Below, one piece after another: positions 1 to 5,547 of a stretch of DNA of 7,698 bases (positions are counted from its first letter, which is position 1; each line of letters opens with the position of its first letter). The DNA comes from Halovivax sp. (lineage in GTDB: Archaea; Halobacteriota; Halobacteria; Halobacteriales; Natrialbaceae): positions 1 to 7,698 of the forward strand of contig SKPV01000023.1 in assembly GCA_007119345.1 (NCBI GenBank). The letters run 5' to 3'. Made by a program: the position numbers and the translations under genes. The notes under the pieces were generated by a model that worked only from the letters and a program-made list of their open reading frames with translations, did not search any database and was not told the DNA's origin.

Positions 1-1
1 C

Positions 2-115
2 GTCGAGCGCGGGATTCCGGCCGTCGACCCGGACGCCGTCATCCGTCCCGACGGCGAGAGCGAGACCGTCGAGCCGTGCATTCCGGTCAACCGGTGCAAA
101 TCGTTCACGAGATAA
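2..115 (+). CDS. 3' end of an unidentified protein-coding gene (left-truncated)
   Basis: An open frame enters from the left edge and gives 37 residues before a TAA stop at 113-115. The peptide is acidic in its first two thirds (VERGIPAVDPDAVIRPDGES) and ends in a more basic tail containing CIPVNRCKSF. Codon third positions in this frame are mostly G or C, as in the real genes here, while the neighbouring frame used by the next gene reads as an Arg-rich shadow over the same bases. I do not recognise the family from this fragment. The two cysteines, five residues apart near the C-terminus, are the only visible feature. The next gene starts 44 bases downstream on the same strand, so the two could be co-transcribed. 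Confidence 0.55.
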   Translation, partial: VERGIPAVDPDAVIRPDGESETVEPCIPVNRCKSFTR

Positions 116-159
116 CGGTTTGTGAGTGCGTCGCCTGGCTGAGAGGGAGAAATCCGTCC

Positions 160-759
160 ATGCCAGCCACGACCGGATCCGTCGACGCGAGTACGGCCAC
201 AGCGGCAGAGGAAGAAGACGTTCTCGCAGCCCTCTCCCTGGCGTTCAGCGCAGATCCCGGGGTGCGTTGGTACTTCCCCACACCTCCGACGTACGACCGG
301 TATTTTCCGGAATTTACCAGGGCGTACGGCGGGAAAGCGTTCGATCACGGGACCGCGTTCTACGCCGGCGATTACGTGGGCGCCGCACTCTGGTTACCGC
401 CCGACGTGCAGCCGGACTACGACGCGATCGGCGCCGTGATGCAGGCCGCCCTTTCGGAAGAACAGCTCGCGCTGATGGACGAATTCATCGACCGGGTCGA
501 GAAGAATCATCCGAGCGAACCGTTCTGGGAGTTGGCGGTTCTGGGGGTCGAGCCCGTACACCAGCGTAACGGGTACGGAAAACTCCTCGTAGAGCCCGTG
601 CTCGAGGAGTGCGATCGCGAGGAGACGCCCGCATATCTCATCTCGAGTAACGTCCAGAACCTCTCGTTCTACATCCGCCAGGGGTTCGAAATCGTCGATA
701 CGATCCGCTTCCCCACGATGCCTCCGTTCTTCCCGATGCGTCGCGACCCACGAGCGTGA
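160..759 (+). CDS. GNAT-family N-acetyltransferase
   Basis: A 199-residue cytosolic protein of the GNAT superfamily, which transfers the acetyl group of acetyl-CoA to an amine; the substrate cannot be read from the sequence. The acetyl-CoA loop (motif A, Q/R-x-x-G-x-G/A) is QRNGYG at residues 135-140, just after the beta-4 strand WELAVLGVEP. Motif B follows as NLSFYIRQGFEIV (about 167-179), the usual N-x-x-F-Y-x-x-x-G-F signature. The N-terminal third (RWYFPTPPTYDRYF, about 36-49) should form the substrate side. ATG at 160 was preferred to an in-frame GTG at 76, because the earlier start would overlap the upstream gene by 40 bases and add a non-acidic, Cys/Arg-rich leader. A purine-rich GAGAGGGAGA at 141-150 could act as ribosome binding site. 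Codons are more A/T-tolerant (TAT, TTT, GGA, ATT, AAA) than in the neighbours. Family call is firm; the specific role is unknown. Confidence 0.85.
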   Translation: MPATTGSVDASTATAAEEEDVLAALSLAFSADPGVRWYFPTPPTYDRYFPEFTRAYGGKAFDHGTAFYAGDYVGAALWLPPDVQPDYDAIGAVMQAALSEEQLALMDEFIDRVEKNHPSEPFWELAVLGVEPVHQRNGYGKLLVEPVLEECDREETPAYLISSNVQNLSFYIRQGFEIVDTIRFPTMPPFFPMRRDPRA

Positions 760-816
760 CCGCACCGCTACCGACCCGTAGAGGGGCGAATACTCCGACG
801 GTAGTCAGTACAGTCA

Positions 817-839
817 GCACCCGTGCGTCGGGTGTTTGT
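817..839 (+). terminator. Hairpin plus short T-run downstream of the GNAT gene
   Basis: CACCCG (818-823) and CGGGTG (829-834) form a perfect 6-bp stem around a 5-base loop, followed at once by TTTGT. A G-T wobble at 817/835 could lengthen it. It lies about 60 bases after the GNAT stop codon, in the gap between two convergent genes. Haloarchaeal termination depends more on T-runs than on hairpins, so the role is inferred. Confidence 0.35.
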
Positions 840-859
840 CGGCCGAGGATGCGACTCGA

Positions 860-877
860 TCGCCGTCCGAACGGCGA
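860..877 (-). terminator. Hairpin just downstream of the M24 gene
   Basis: Read on the minus strand, TCGCCGT and ACGGCGA form a perfect 7-bp stem around a TCGG tetraloop, 11 bases after the M24 stop codon. No T-run follows directly, so it may be an mRNA 3'-end stabilising structure rather than a terminator. Its position in the convergent gap supports a 3'-end role. Confidence 0.35.
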
Positions 878-888
878 GACGCTCCGCC

Positions 889-2106
889 TCACTCCACCCG
901 GATCACGTTCCCGTCCAGATCCCGCGGGAAGTAGGTGAGCCACTCGATCCCGTCCTCGGTGATCGCGATCGTGTCGGAGTGGCGGTAGCCGTACTCGTCG
1001 GTGTAGATCCCGGGTTCGATCGTCCAGACGTTGCCCGGCTGCATGACGGCGTCCTCGGGATCGTAGCTCGTGGCCCCCGACTCGCAGTAGTCGCCCCAGC
1101 CCTGGTCGATGTACGGCGGCTCGTGGCCGTCGAGCCCGATGTTGTGGCCGACGTGGTGCTGGGCGAGGTCCGCGATCCCCTGCTCGTCGAAGTAGGCGTC
1201 GACCGCGTCGTCGACGTTCTCGATCGGAACGCCGGGGTCGAGCGCCTCGATGGCGATCGTCTGGGCCTCGAGCATGAGCTCGAAGTAGTGCACCTGCTCG
1301 TCGCTCGGCTCGCCGAGAAACATGGTCCGCTCGAGTTCGGAGACGTAGCCGTCGACGTTGGCGGACGCGCCGGTCACGAGGACGTCGCCCTCCTCGAGGC
1401 GACGGTTCGCGGTGTGGCCGTGGGGCAGCCGCGTCTGCGGGCCCGTGATGTAGCCCGCGTGAGCGGGACCGGATCCCCGCGTCTTGGCCACGTAGCGGTC
1501 GCCGAGGGCGTCGAGCATCGCCCGCGAGGCCTCGAGGGACGCGCGCTGACTCACCGTCGCGGGGTGGGCGCCCACCTCGGTGTAGTCGGCGAGGTAGCGG
1601 TGGGCGAGGTTGCCCCACCGGGCGGACTCGCGGATCAGGTCGATCTCGGCGTCGGACTTCTCCCAGCGCATGCGCTGGACCCACGACTGGGTCTCGACAG
1701 CGAGCTCCGTCTCGGCGACCTCGGTCAGGCTCGGCCCCTCGTAGCCCATCACGCCGGGGGCGCCCTCCGCGTCGGCGACGATCGACTCGACGCCGAGCCC
1801 CTCGAGCATCCCGACGGCGACCTCGATCGGCCGCCCGCCGGGGTAGTCGCTGTAGTGGTGGACGGCGTCGACGCGCGGGTTGGGCTCGACGCGCTCGACC
1901 TCCAGTCGCGGCACGGTGATCTCGATCGCGTCCTGGGTCACGGCGAGGACCACGGGGCGCTCGGTCTGGATGTGGTCGAAGCCGGTCAGGTAGCCGATGC
2001 TCGTCGCGCCGAACCAGACGCCGGCGTCGGCTTCGGCCTCGGCGATCCGCTCGCGGATCCGCTCGAGGCGGTCGTCGTACTCGGATTCGGGGAGTGCGGT
2101 GGCCAT
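889..2106 (-). CDS. M24-fold hydrolase, creatinase-like, with most metal ligands lost
   Basis: A 405-residue protein with a creatinase/prolidase N-terminal domain (about 10-140) and an M24 pita-bread catalytic domain (about 150-400). Family landmarks are clear: MRWEKSDAEIDLIR (146-159), GHNIGLDGHEPP (320-331) and TIEPGIY (362-368). Of the five dimetal ligands of prolidase, aminopeptidase P and methionine aminopeptidase (D, D, H, E, E), only H321 and E364 remain; the others align to G246, E257 and S377. Instead it resembles the metal-independent creatinases as I remember them: GYVSELERT in the strand region, H229 where creatinase has its catalytic His, a Y-R-x-x-D motif near the end, and a C-terminus ending FPRDLDGNVIRVE. 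Databases would probably call it an Xaa-Pro peptidase; a C-N hydrolase acting on a small guanidino or amidino compound is an alternative. The substrate is not readable. The start is the ATG that fits the leaderless promoter. It stands alone, convergent with the GNAT gene. Confidence 0.85.
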   Translation of the reverse strand: MATALPESEYDDRLERIRERIAEAEADAGVWFGATSIGYLTGFDHIQTERPVVLAVTQDAIEITVPRLEVERVEPNPRVDAVHHYSDYPGGRPIEVAVGMLEGLGVESIVADAEGAPGVMGYEGPSLTEVAETELAVETQSWVQRMRWEKSDAEIDLIRESARWGNLAHRYLADYTEVGAHPATVSQRASLEASRAMLDALGDRYVAKTRGSGPAHAGYITGPQTRLPHGHTANRRLEEGDVLVTGASANVDGYVSELERTMFLGEPSDEQVHYFELMLEAQTIAIEALDPGVPIENVDDAVDAYFDEQGIADLAQHHVGHNIGLDGHEPPYIDQGWGDYCESGATSYDPEDAVMQPGNVWTIEPGIYTDEYGYRHSDTIAITEDGIEWLTYFPRDLDGNVIRVE

Positions 2107-2111
2107 GTGGT

Positions 2112-2140
2112 AATCCTTTGCACAGGATGGTAAAAGGATT
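2112..2140. promoter_or_regulatory. Inverted repeat over the M24 promoter (candidate operator)
   Basis: AATCCTTT (2112-2119) and AAAGGATT (2133-2140) are perfect 8-bp inverted arms separated by 13 bases, with centres 21 bases (two helical turns) apart. The upstream arm overlaps the TATA-like element and the other arm lies between it and the start codon. A dimeric repressor binding here would block TBP and polymerase. The site geometry is seen; regulator binding is inferred. Confidence 0.35.
2131..2135 (-). promoter_or_regulatory. TATA-like element of the M24 gene (leaderless)
   Basis: On the minus strand the sequence reads CCTTTTACC, an A/T island in very GC-rich DNA. Its TTTTA core is centred 27 bases before the ATG at 2106, so transcription would begin at or next to the start codon. 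There is no Shine-Dalgarno sequence, which is consistent with a leaderless mRNA. Confidence 0.55.
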
Positions 2141-2395
2141 CAGGAGGCGGCGATCGGGATCGCTCCGGTTTCCGGGGGCGGCTCCGTAGGCGCTCGTCGA
2201 TCGGCGTCCGGACCCGATCGCACTCGCCGACGTCGCGCGAACGGGACGGACGATCCGGCCGCCCGCCAGCTCGGTGAGCGGGAACCCGCCGACGGTCAGT
2301 TCGTCCGCGTTCCCGTCGATCGCGTCGAGGCGGGTCTCGTCCGCCACGACGCCGTCGGGACCCTCCGAACCGAATCGTCGGTAGTCCGACGGATC
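2140..2395 (-). pseudogene. Coding-like remnant, possibly a decayed small gene
   Basis: On the minus strand, bases 2395 down to 2240 translate in one frame to an acidic, haloarchaeal-looking peptide with mostly G/C third positions. It includes DPSDYRRFGSEGPDGV and, after a GTG at 2345-2347, ADETRLDAIDGNADELTV and GGFPLTELAGGRIV. Downstream this frame turns Arg-rich and runs without a stop into the M24 gene out of frame. A second frame gives a plausible C-terminus (TEPPPETGAIPIAAS) ending at a TGA at 2140-2142, immediately before the M24 TATA element. One frameshift between the two would give a small protein. I do not recognise a family. It may equally be chance: GC-rich haloarchaeal DNA often stays open in several frames. 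Confidence 0.2.
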
Positions 2396-2617
2396 ACGCG
2401 GCGAACGGGGTCGAATCCCCGCGTCGGAGAAAGAACGGCTGGACCTCGAAGCGGGCGGAATCGAACGGTGAAATCGCCCCCGCCCACGGGGCCGACGAGT
2501 GCGGGACGGCCCGGGCCTCGCGGAGTTGAAGGGTGCAGGTCGGCCCCGGCCCCGCAGCGTCGACGAGTGCGAGTCACACCCGCACCCGGAGCCACCGAGC
2601 GTGGATCGACCCCTGCT

Positions 2618-3229
2618 TCAGGCCTTCCGGGCGAACGCGAGGTTGCCCGAGATGTTCTTGATGTAGATCTCGACGACGTCGCCCTCCTGGGCGCCCGGCA
2701 CGAAGATCGTGTACTTGCCCTTCTCGGCGACGCCGTCGCCCTTGCGACCGGTGCCGGTGATCTCGACGGTGTAGGTCTGACCCTCCTCGACCGCGTCCCG
2801 CTGTTGGTGTTGTTGCTGACTCGTCGAGCGCTTCGTCACCGGACGGAACGCCCCGCAGGCGTCACAGCGAAGCATCGGGGTGCGGTCCTCGCGGACGAGG
2901 CGCGTGTCGGGCAGGCCGCACTCCGAACAGAGGACGTACTCGTCGACGTAGGCGTCGATCGCCGCCCCGAAGTCCTGCTGAGAGAAGTTGCCGTTGTACC
3001 GGCCCCGGCCGTCCTCGAACTTGCCGCTGGTGCCCAGCTCGCGCTGGACGAAGCGGTGGAGGTGCTCGGCCTCGCGGTCGAGCACGTCGGCGATCTCGCC
3101 CATGTTCCGAAAGCGGGTGAAGGCGCCGTCCTTCTGGGGCTGCGGGTCCGGAATGTCGAGGCGCTGCTCCTCGCCCCCGATGTCGGGAACGTTCTCCATC
3201 GCGCGGTCGAGACTCGACTCGTAATCCAT
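2618..3229 (-). CDS. eif2b: Translation initiation factor IF-2 subunit beta (aIF2-beta) with TRAM domain
   Basis: A 203-residue subunit of the heterotrimeric archaeal initiation factor a/eIF2, which brings initiator Met-tRNA to the small ribosomal subunit. Domains in order: an N-terminal helix (1-20) expected to dock on the gamma subunit; the IF2B core (about 30-98) with RFRNMGEIADVLDR and a GRYNGNFSQQDF stretch; a zinc ribbon with C101-x2-C104 and C122-x2-C125; a Gln-rich linker (STSQQQHQQ, 136-144); and a TRAM domain (about 147-203) with TGTGRKGDGVAEKGKYTIFV and a NISGNLAFARKA end. TRAM is a small RNA-binding beta barrel commonly attached to haloarchaeal aIF2-beta. All four zinc cysteines are present and the length is normal for the group. 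ATG at 3229 gives the expected MDYESSLDRA start and lies 26 bases from a TATA-like box. It is a single housekeeping gene with no translation-related neighbour here. Confidence 0.95.
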   Translation of the reverse strand: MDYESSLDRAMENVPDIGGEEQRLDIPDPQPQKDGAFTRFRNMGEIADVLDREAEHLHRFVQRELGTSGKFEDGRGRYNGNFSQQDFGAAIDAYVDEYVLCSECGLPDTRLVREDRTPMLRCDACGAFRPVTKRSTSQQQHQQRDAVEEGQTYTVEITGTGRKGDGVAEKGKYTIFVPGAQEGDVVEIYIKNISGNLAFARKA

Positions 3230-3252
3230 GTGCGTTCGAAGTCGGGCGCGAC

Positions 3253-3258
3253 GTAAAG
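3253..3258 (-). promoter_or_regulatory. TATA-like element of aIF2-beta (leaderless)
   Basis: The minus strand reads CTTTAC, centred about 26 bases before the ATG at 3229, in otherwise GC-rich DNA. This spacing is typical of leaderless haloarchaeal transcripts, and no Shine-Dalgarno sequence is seen. Confidence 0.5.
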
Positions 3259-3300
3259 CCGTTCTGCTATCGGTTTCGACGGGCTGGGACCGGTTGCGCC

Positions 3301-3348
3301 CGGTCCGGCGGGTGACCCTCGCGACGCGACCGGTCCGGCGAGTGACCC
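3301..3348. repeat. Two direct copies of an 18-bp repeat, 30-bp period
   Basis: CGGTCCGGCGRGTGACCC occurs at 3301-3318 and 3331-3348 with one mismatch (G or A at position 11), so copy-to-copy spacing is exactly 30 bp. The pair lies 40-95 bases upstream of the aIF2-beta TATA element, in the spacer between that gene and the small membrane-protein gene. It could be a duplicated regulatory site or a local duplication. Confidence 0.6.
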
Positions 3349-3361
3349 CGGCGCCCCGACG

Positions 3362-3381
3362 CGTCGGCCACGGCGCCGACG
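3362..3381. other. GC-rich hairpin in the spacer between two minus-strand genes
   Basis: CGTCGGC (3362-3368) and GCCGACG (3375-3381) form a perfect 7-bp stem around a 6-base loop. It lies 117 bases downstream of the membrane-protein gene's stop codon and upstream of the aIF2-beta promoter. No T-run follows on either strand, so a terminator role is doubtful. CGTCG-type words are frequent in this genome, so chance is quite possible. Confidence 0.25.
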
Positions 3382-3497
3382 AGCCGGAGCGCGTCGGGTC
3401 GCACGTCGTCGACCCGCGGGGCCCGATCGTGACCACGCGCGCCGGCGGACCACCATTCTCCGGACCGCACCGGCGGAGTCACGACTCCCGAGCCGCC

Positions 3498-3770
3498 TCA
3501 CGCCACCGCTACGTAGGCGACGAAGGCGGCGTATCCGACGAGAACGATCGCGCCCACGTACAGCCACGAACCGCGAGCGTCGGGCCAGTCCTCGGCGCCG
3601 GGCCGCAGGATTCGATACGCCCCGACGGCGATCCACGCCGCCCCGACGACCGTCAACCCGACCGCGGCGGTCACGTCGCCCGGGTGGGTCGCGTGCGTGA
3701 GGCCCGCGTGGATCAGCGTGACGAAACCGAACGCGCACAGCCAGAGCGAGAGGAGTCGCGCAGGGCGCAT
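3498..3770 (-). CDS. Small integral membrane protein, function unknown
   Basis: A 90-residue hydrophobic protein with three predicted membrane segments: about 6-24 (LLSLWLCAFGFVTLIHAGL), about 33-54 (VTAAVGLTVVGAAWIAVGAYR) and about 68-90 (WLYVGAIVLVGYAAFVAYVAVA). A short loop with histidines (HATHPGD) joins the first two, and an acidic loop (RPGAEDWPDARG) joins the last two. I do not recognise a named family; such small multi-pass proteins are common and mostly uncharacterised in haloarchaea. The frame stays open upstream to a possible start at 3920, but that extension is Arg/Pro-rich and not acidic. ATG at 3770 with a TATA-like box about 28 bases upstream is preferred. The gene is divergent from the histidine kinase across 213 bases and is followed by aIF2-beta after a 268-base gap, so it is probably its own transcript. 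Confidence 0.65.
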   Translation of the reverse strand: MRPARLLSLWLCAFGFVTLIHAGLTHATHPGDVTAAVGLTVVGAAWIAVGAYRILRPGAEDWPDARGSWLYVGAIVLVGYAAFVAYVAVA

Positions 3771-3795
3771 GTTCCCGCGTAGGTCCGGCCCAGGG

Positions 3796-3802
3796 ATAGT
3801 TT
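3796..3802 (-). promoter_or_regulatory. TATA-like element of the small membrane-protein gene
   Basis: The minus strand reads AAACTAT, centred about 28-29 bases before the ATG at 3770. It is the only A/T-rich patch near that start and favours it over more upstream in-frame starts. Confidence 0.4.
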
Positions 3803-3953
3803 CGAGGGACGAAGCGACGACCGGCGTCGGAGCCCGCCGAGGCGCCGACCGGCTCGGACGACCGAGGCCGTCGGGCGCCGGCACCGTCACGCCTCCCTGA
3901 CGGTTAGCCGAAACCGACATTCATTTCGTCATCTAGTGCACGGTAACGAAGGG

Positions 3954-3960
3954 TACTTAC
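3954..3960 (+). promoter_or_regulatory. TATA-like element of the MEDS histidine kinase (leaderless)
   Basis: TACTTAC is centred 27 bases before the ATG at 3984, supporting that start over an in-frame GTG at 3936, which would lie upstream of the element. Just before it a short inverted pair, TTCGT (3925-3929) and ACGAA (3946-3950), surrounds a GTGCAC palindrome; this might be an operator, but the arms are only 5 bp. Confidence 0.45.
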
Positions 3961-3983
3961 CGGGCGCCACCGTCCCCCTTCCA

Positions 3984-5477
3984 ATGAGTCAACAGGCAGA
4001 GCGACCGACCCGCGCCGACTCGTCGACGCCCGCCGCCGCCGATCCCGACCCGCTCGGCGTCGAGAGCGGCCTGGAGGCTCTGCAGGCGAGCCGGGAGTTC
4101 GACGGGCCGGTCGAGCCGCTCGACGGGCTCGAGGCGAACGAACACATCGCCCTGTTCTACGAGAGCGACGAGGAGCGGTTCTCGGCGGTCGTCCCCTACG
4201 TCCGCCAGGGGATCGAGCGCGGCGAACGGGTGATGTACGTCGTCGACGACGCGGAGGAGGCGGCCGTTCGGGAAACCCTTCGGTCGGCCGACTACGGCTT
4301 CGAGGGGGCGATCGATAGCGGACAACTGACGTTTCACACCGTCGCGGAGACGTACCTCCGCACCGGTCGGTTCGATCCCGACGACATGCTCTCCGTCTAC
4401 GCCGAGGCGATGGCCGAGGCGACCGCCGAGTACCCGGCGCTGCGAATCACCGCCGACACGACGTGGCTGCTCGACGAGCACACCACGATCGAGGACTTCA
4501 TGGCGTACGAGAGTCGCGTGAACGACCTCTTCCGTGGCGAGGACTGCATCGCGCTCTGCCAGTACGACTGCGGGGCGATGCCCGACGAGACCCTCGCCGA
4601 CGTCGTCCGAACGCACCCGCACCTGATCTACGACGGGACGGTCTGTCACAACTTCTACTACACGCCGCCCCGCGAGTACTTCGAACCCGACGAGCCGGCC
4701 CGGGAGGTCCGGCGGATGCTCGGCACGCTCGTCGAGCGGACGCGAGCGAAAGTCGAGCGCGACGAGACGATCGAGGCCCTGGAGGAGTCGAACGAGCGCC
4801 TCCAGCGGTTCGCGTACGTCGCCTCCCACGACATGCAAGAGCCCCTCCGAATGATCTCGAGCTACCTCCGGCTGCTCGAGCACAAGTGCGGCGACGACCT
4901 CGGCGAGGACGCCGAGGAGTACGTCGCGTTCGCCGTCGACGGCGCCGACCGGATGCGCGAGATGGTCGACGGGCTGCTCAGCTACTCCCGCGTCGACATG
5001 CACGACGGGACGTTCGAGTCCGTCGACCTCGACGGAGTCGTCGACGACGTGCTGGCCGACCGCCGGCTGCAGATCGCCGAGACCGACGCGACGGTCGCGG
5101 TGGACGCGGAGACCGCGGACGGAGCCCTCCCGACGGTGCTCGGAGACGCGAACCAGCTCGAGCAGGTCTGCTCGAACCTGGTCTCGAACGCGATCAAGTA
5201 CGGCGGCGACGAGCCCCGCGTCGAGATCGCCGCCCGCCGGCGGACCGACGACTGGCTCATCTCCGTCGCCGACGACGGCATCGGCATCGACCCCGCCTAC
5301 GCCGATCAGATCTTCGAGGTCTTCAACCGCCTCCACTCCGTCGAGGACTACCCCGGCACCGGGATCGGGCTGGCGCTCTGCCGGAAGATCGTCGACCACC
5401 ACGGCGGCGACATGTGGGTCGACTCCCGCCCGGGTGAAGGGGCGACGTTCTTCTTCACCCTGCCCGCGCCGGAGTGA
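3984..5477 (+). CDS. Soluble sensor histidine kinase with N-terminal MEDS domain
   Basis: A 497-residue cytosolic two-component kinase without membrane segments. Residues 1-50 are an acidic, disordered-looking leader. The MEDS sensory domain (the domain named from DcmR of methylotrophs) spans about 51-235, starting at HIALFYESDEERF and running through GERVMYVVDD to CHNFYYTPPREYF. A helical linker (about 236-274) leads to HisKA with the H-box ASHDMQEPLR, phosphoacceptor H282. The HATPase domain (about 385-495) has the N-box NLVSNAIKYG, G1 DDGIGIDP, F-box IFEVFNRLHS, G2 GTGIGLAL and G3 GEGATFFFTLP, so all catalytic boxes are intact. The MEDS part carries C188, C192, C196 and C221, which could make it redox- or ligand-responsive (inference). 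There is no receiver domain and no adjacent receiver-only gene, so the partner must be encoded elsewhere or be a non-classical target. The kinase assignment is firm; the signal is unknown. Confidence 0.92.
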   Translation: MSQQAERPTRADSSTPAAADPDPLGVESGLEALQASREFDGPVEPLDGLEANEHIALFYESDEERFSAVVPYVRQGIERGERVMYVVDDAEEAAVRETLRSADYGFEGAIDSGQLTFHTVAETYLRTGRFDPDDMLSVYAEAMAEATAEYPALRITADTTWLLDEHTTIEDFMAYESRVNDLFRGEDCIALCQYDCGAMPDETLADVVRTHPHLIYDGTVCHNFYYTPPREYFEPDEPAREVRRMLGTLVERTRAKVERDETIEALEESNERLQRFAYVASHDMQEPLRMISSYLRLLEHKCGDDLGEDAEEYVAFAVDGADRMREMVDGLLSYSRVDMHDGTFESVDLDGVVDDVLADRRLQIAETDATVAVDAETADGALPTVLGDANQLEQVCSNLVSNAIKYGGDEPRVEIAARRRTDDWLISVADDGIGIDPAYADQIFEVFNRLHSVEDYPGTGIGLALCRKIVDHHGGDMWVDSRPGEGATFFFTLPAPE

Positions 5478-5496
5478 GTCCGGTGACGGAGCCGTA

Positions 5497-5514
5497 GCCC
5501 GGTAAATTTCGGGC
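5497..5514. terminator. Hairpin between convergent genes (possible bidirectional terminator)
   Basis: GCCCG (5497-5501) and CGGGC (5510-5514) form a perfect 5-bp stem around the A/T-rich loop GTAAATTT. It lies 20 bases after the kinase stop codon and 33 bases beyond the stop of the facing gene. The loop supplies short T-runs on both strands, so it may end transcripts from either side. The short stem makes this tentative. Confidence 0.35.
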
Positions 5515-5547
5515 CCAGGCCCGATCCGCGCCGCTCTCCTCGAACGA

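Larger units (their letters stand above)
2107..2617. other. 511-base stretch without a convincing intact gene
   Basis: This gap separates aIF2-beta from the M24 gene, both on the minus strand. Next to the M24 start it holds that gene's promoter and inverted repeat. Bases 2240-2395 hold a coding-like minus-strand stretch (separate entry), and 2376-2428 hold interlocking inverted repeats. Bases 2430-2617 are GC-rich and open in several frames, but the translations are Arg/Pro/Gly-rich and not acidic, so I see no gene there. No tRNA or other known RNA is recognisable. Confidence 0.5.

Noticed and set aside
76..159. GTG at 76 as start of the GNAT protein
   Set aside because: It overlaps the upstream gene's 3' end by 40 bases and adds a non-conserved Cys/Arg-rich leader; ATG 160 has a purine-rich stretch upstream.
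638..2347. Long open frame on the minus strand (569 codons) and a 436-codon frame on the plus strand over the same region
   Set aside because: Both overlap the M24 gene in other frames. The minus-strand one is Arg-rich with long RR runs, and the plus-strand one is an antisense shadow of Val/Asp/Leu-rich composition without motifs. Only the M24 frame shows family motifs.
2385..2428. A tRNA gene suggested by the T-arm-like GGTCGAATCC stretch and a 7-bp acceptor-like stem
   Set aside because: Only 14 bases separate the 5' acceptor strand from the T-arm, so D and anticodon arms are missing, and the T-loop has 6 instead of 7 bases. It is kept only as a structural curiosity.
2296..2595. 99-codon minus-strand frame in the 511-base gap
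   Set aside because: The translation is Arg/Pro/Thr-rich with almost no acidic residues, unlike a haloarchaeal protein, and has no promoter or recognisable motif.
3936..3983. GTG at 3936 as start of the histidine kinase
   Set aside because: It lies upstream of the best TATA-like element; ATG 3984 has the expected leaderless spacing.
3957..5402. 481-codon open frame antisense to the histidine kinase
   Set aside because: It mirrors the codon pattern of the kinase gene, has no recognisable domain, and the sense frame has complete kinase motifs.
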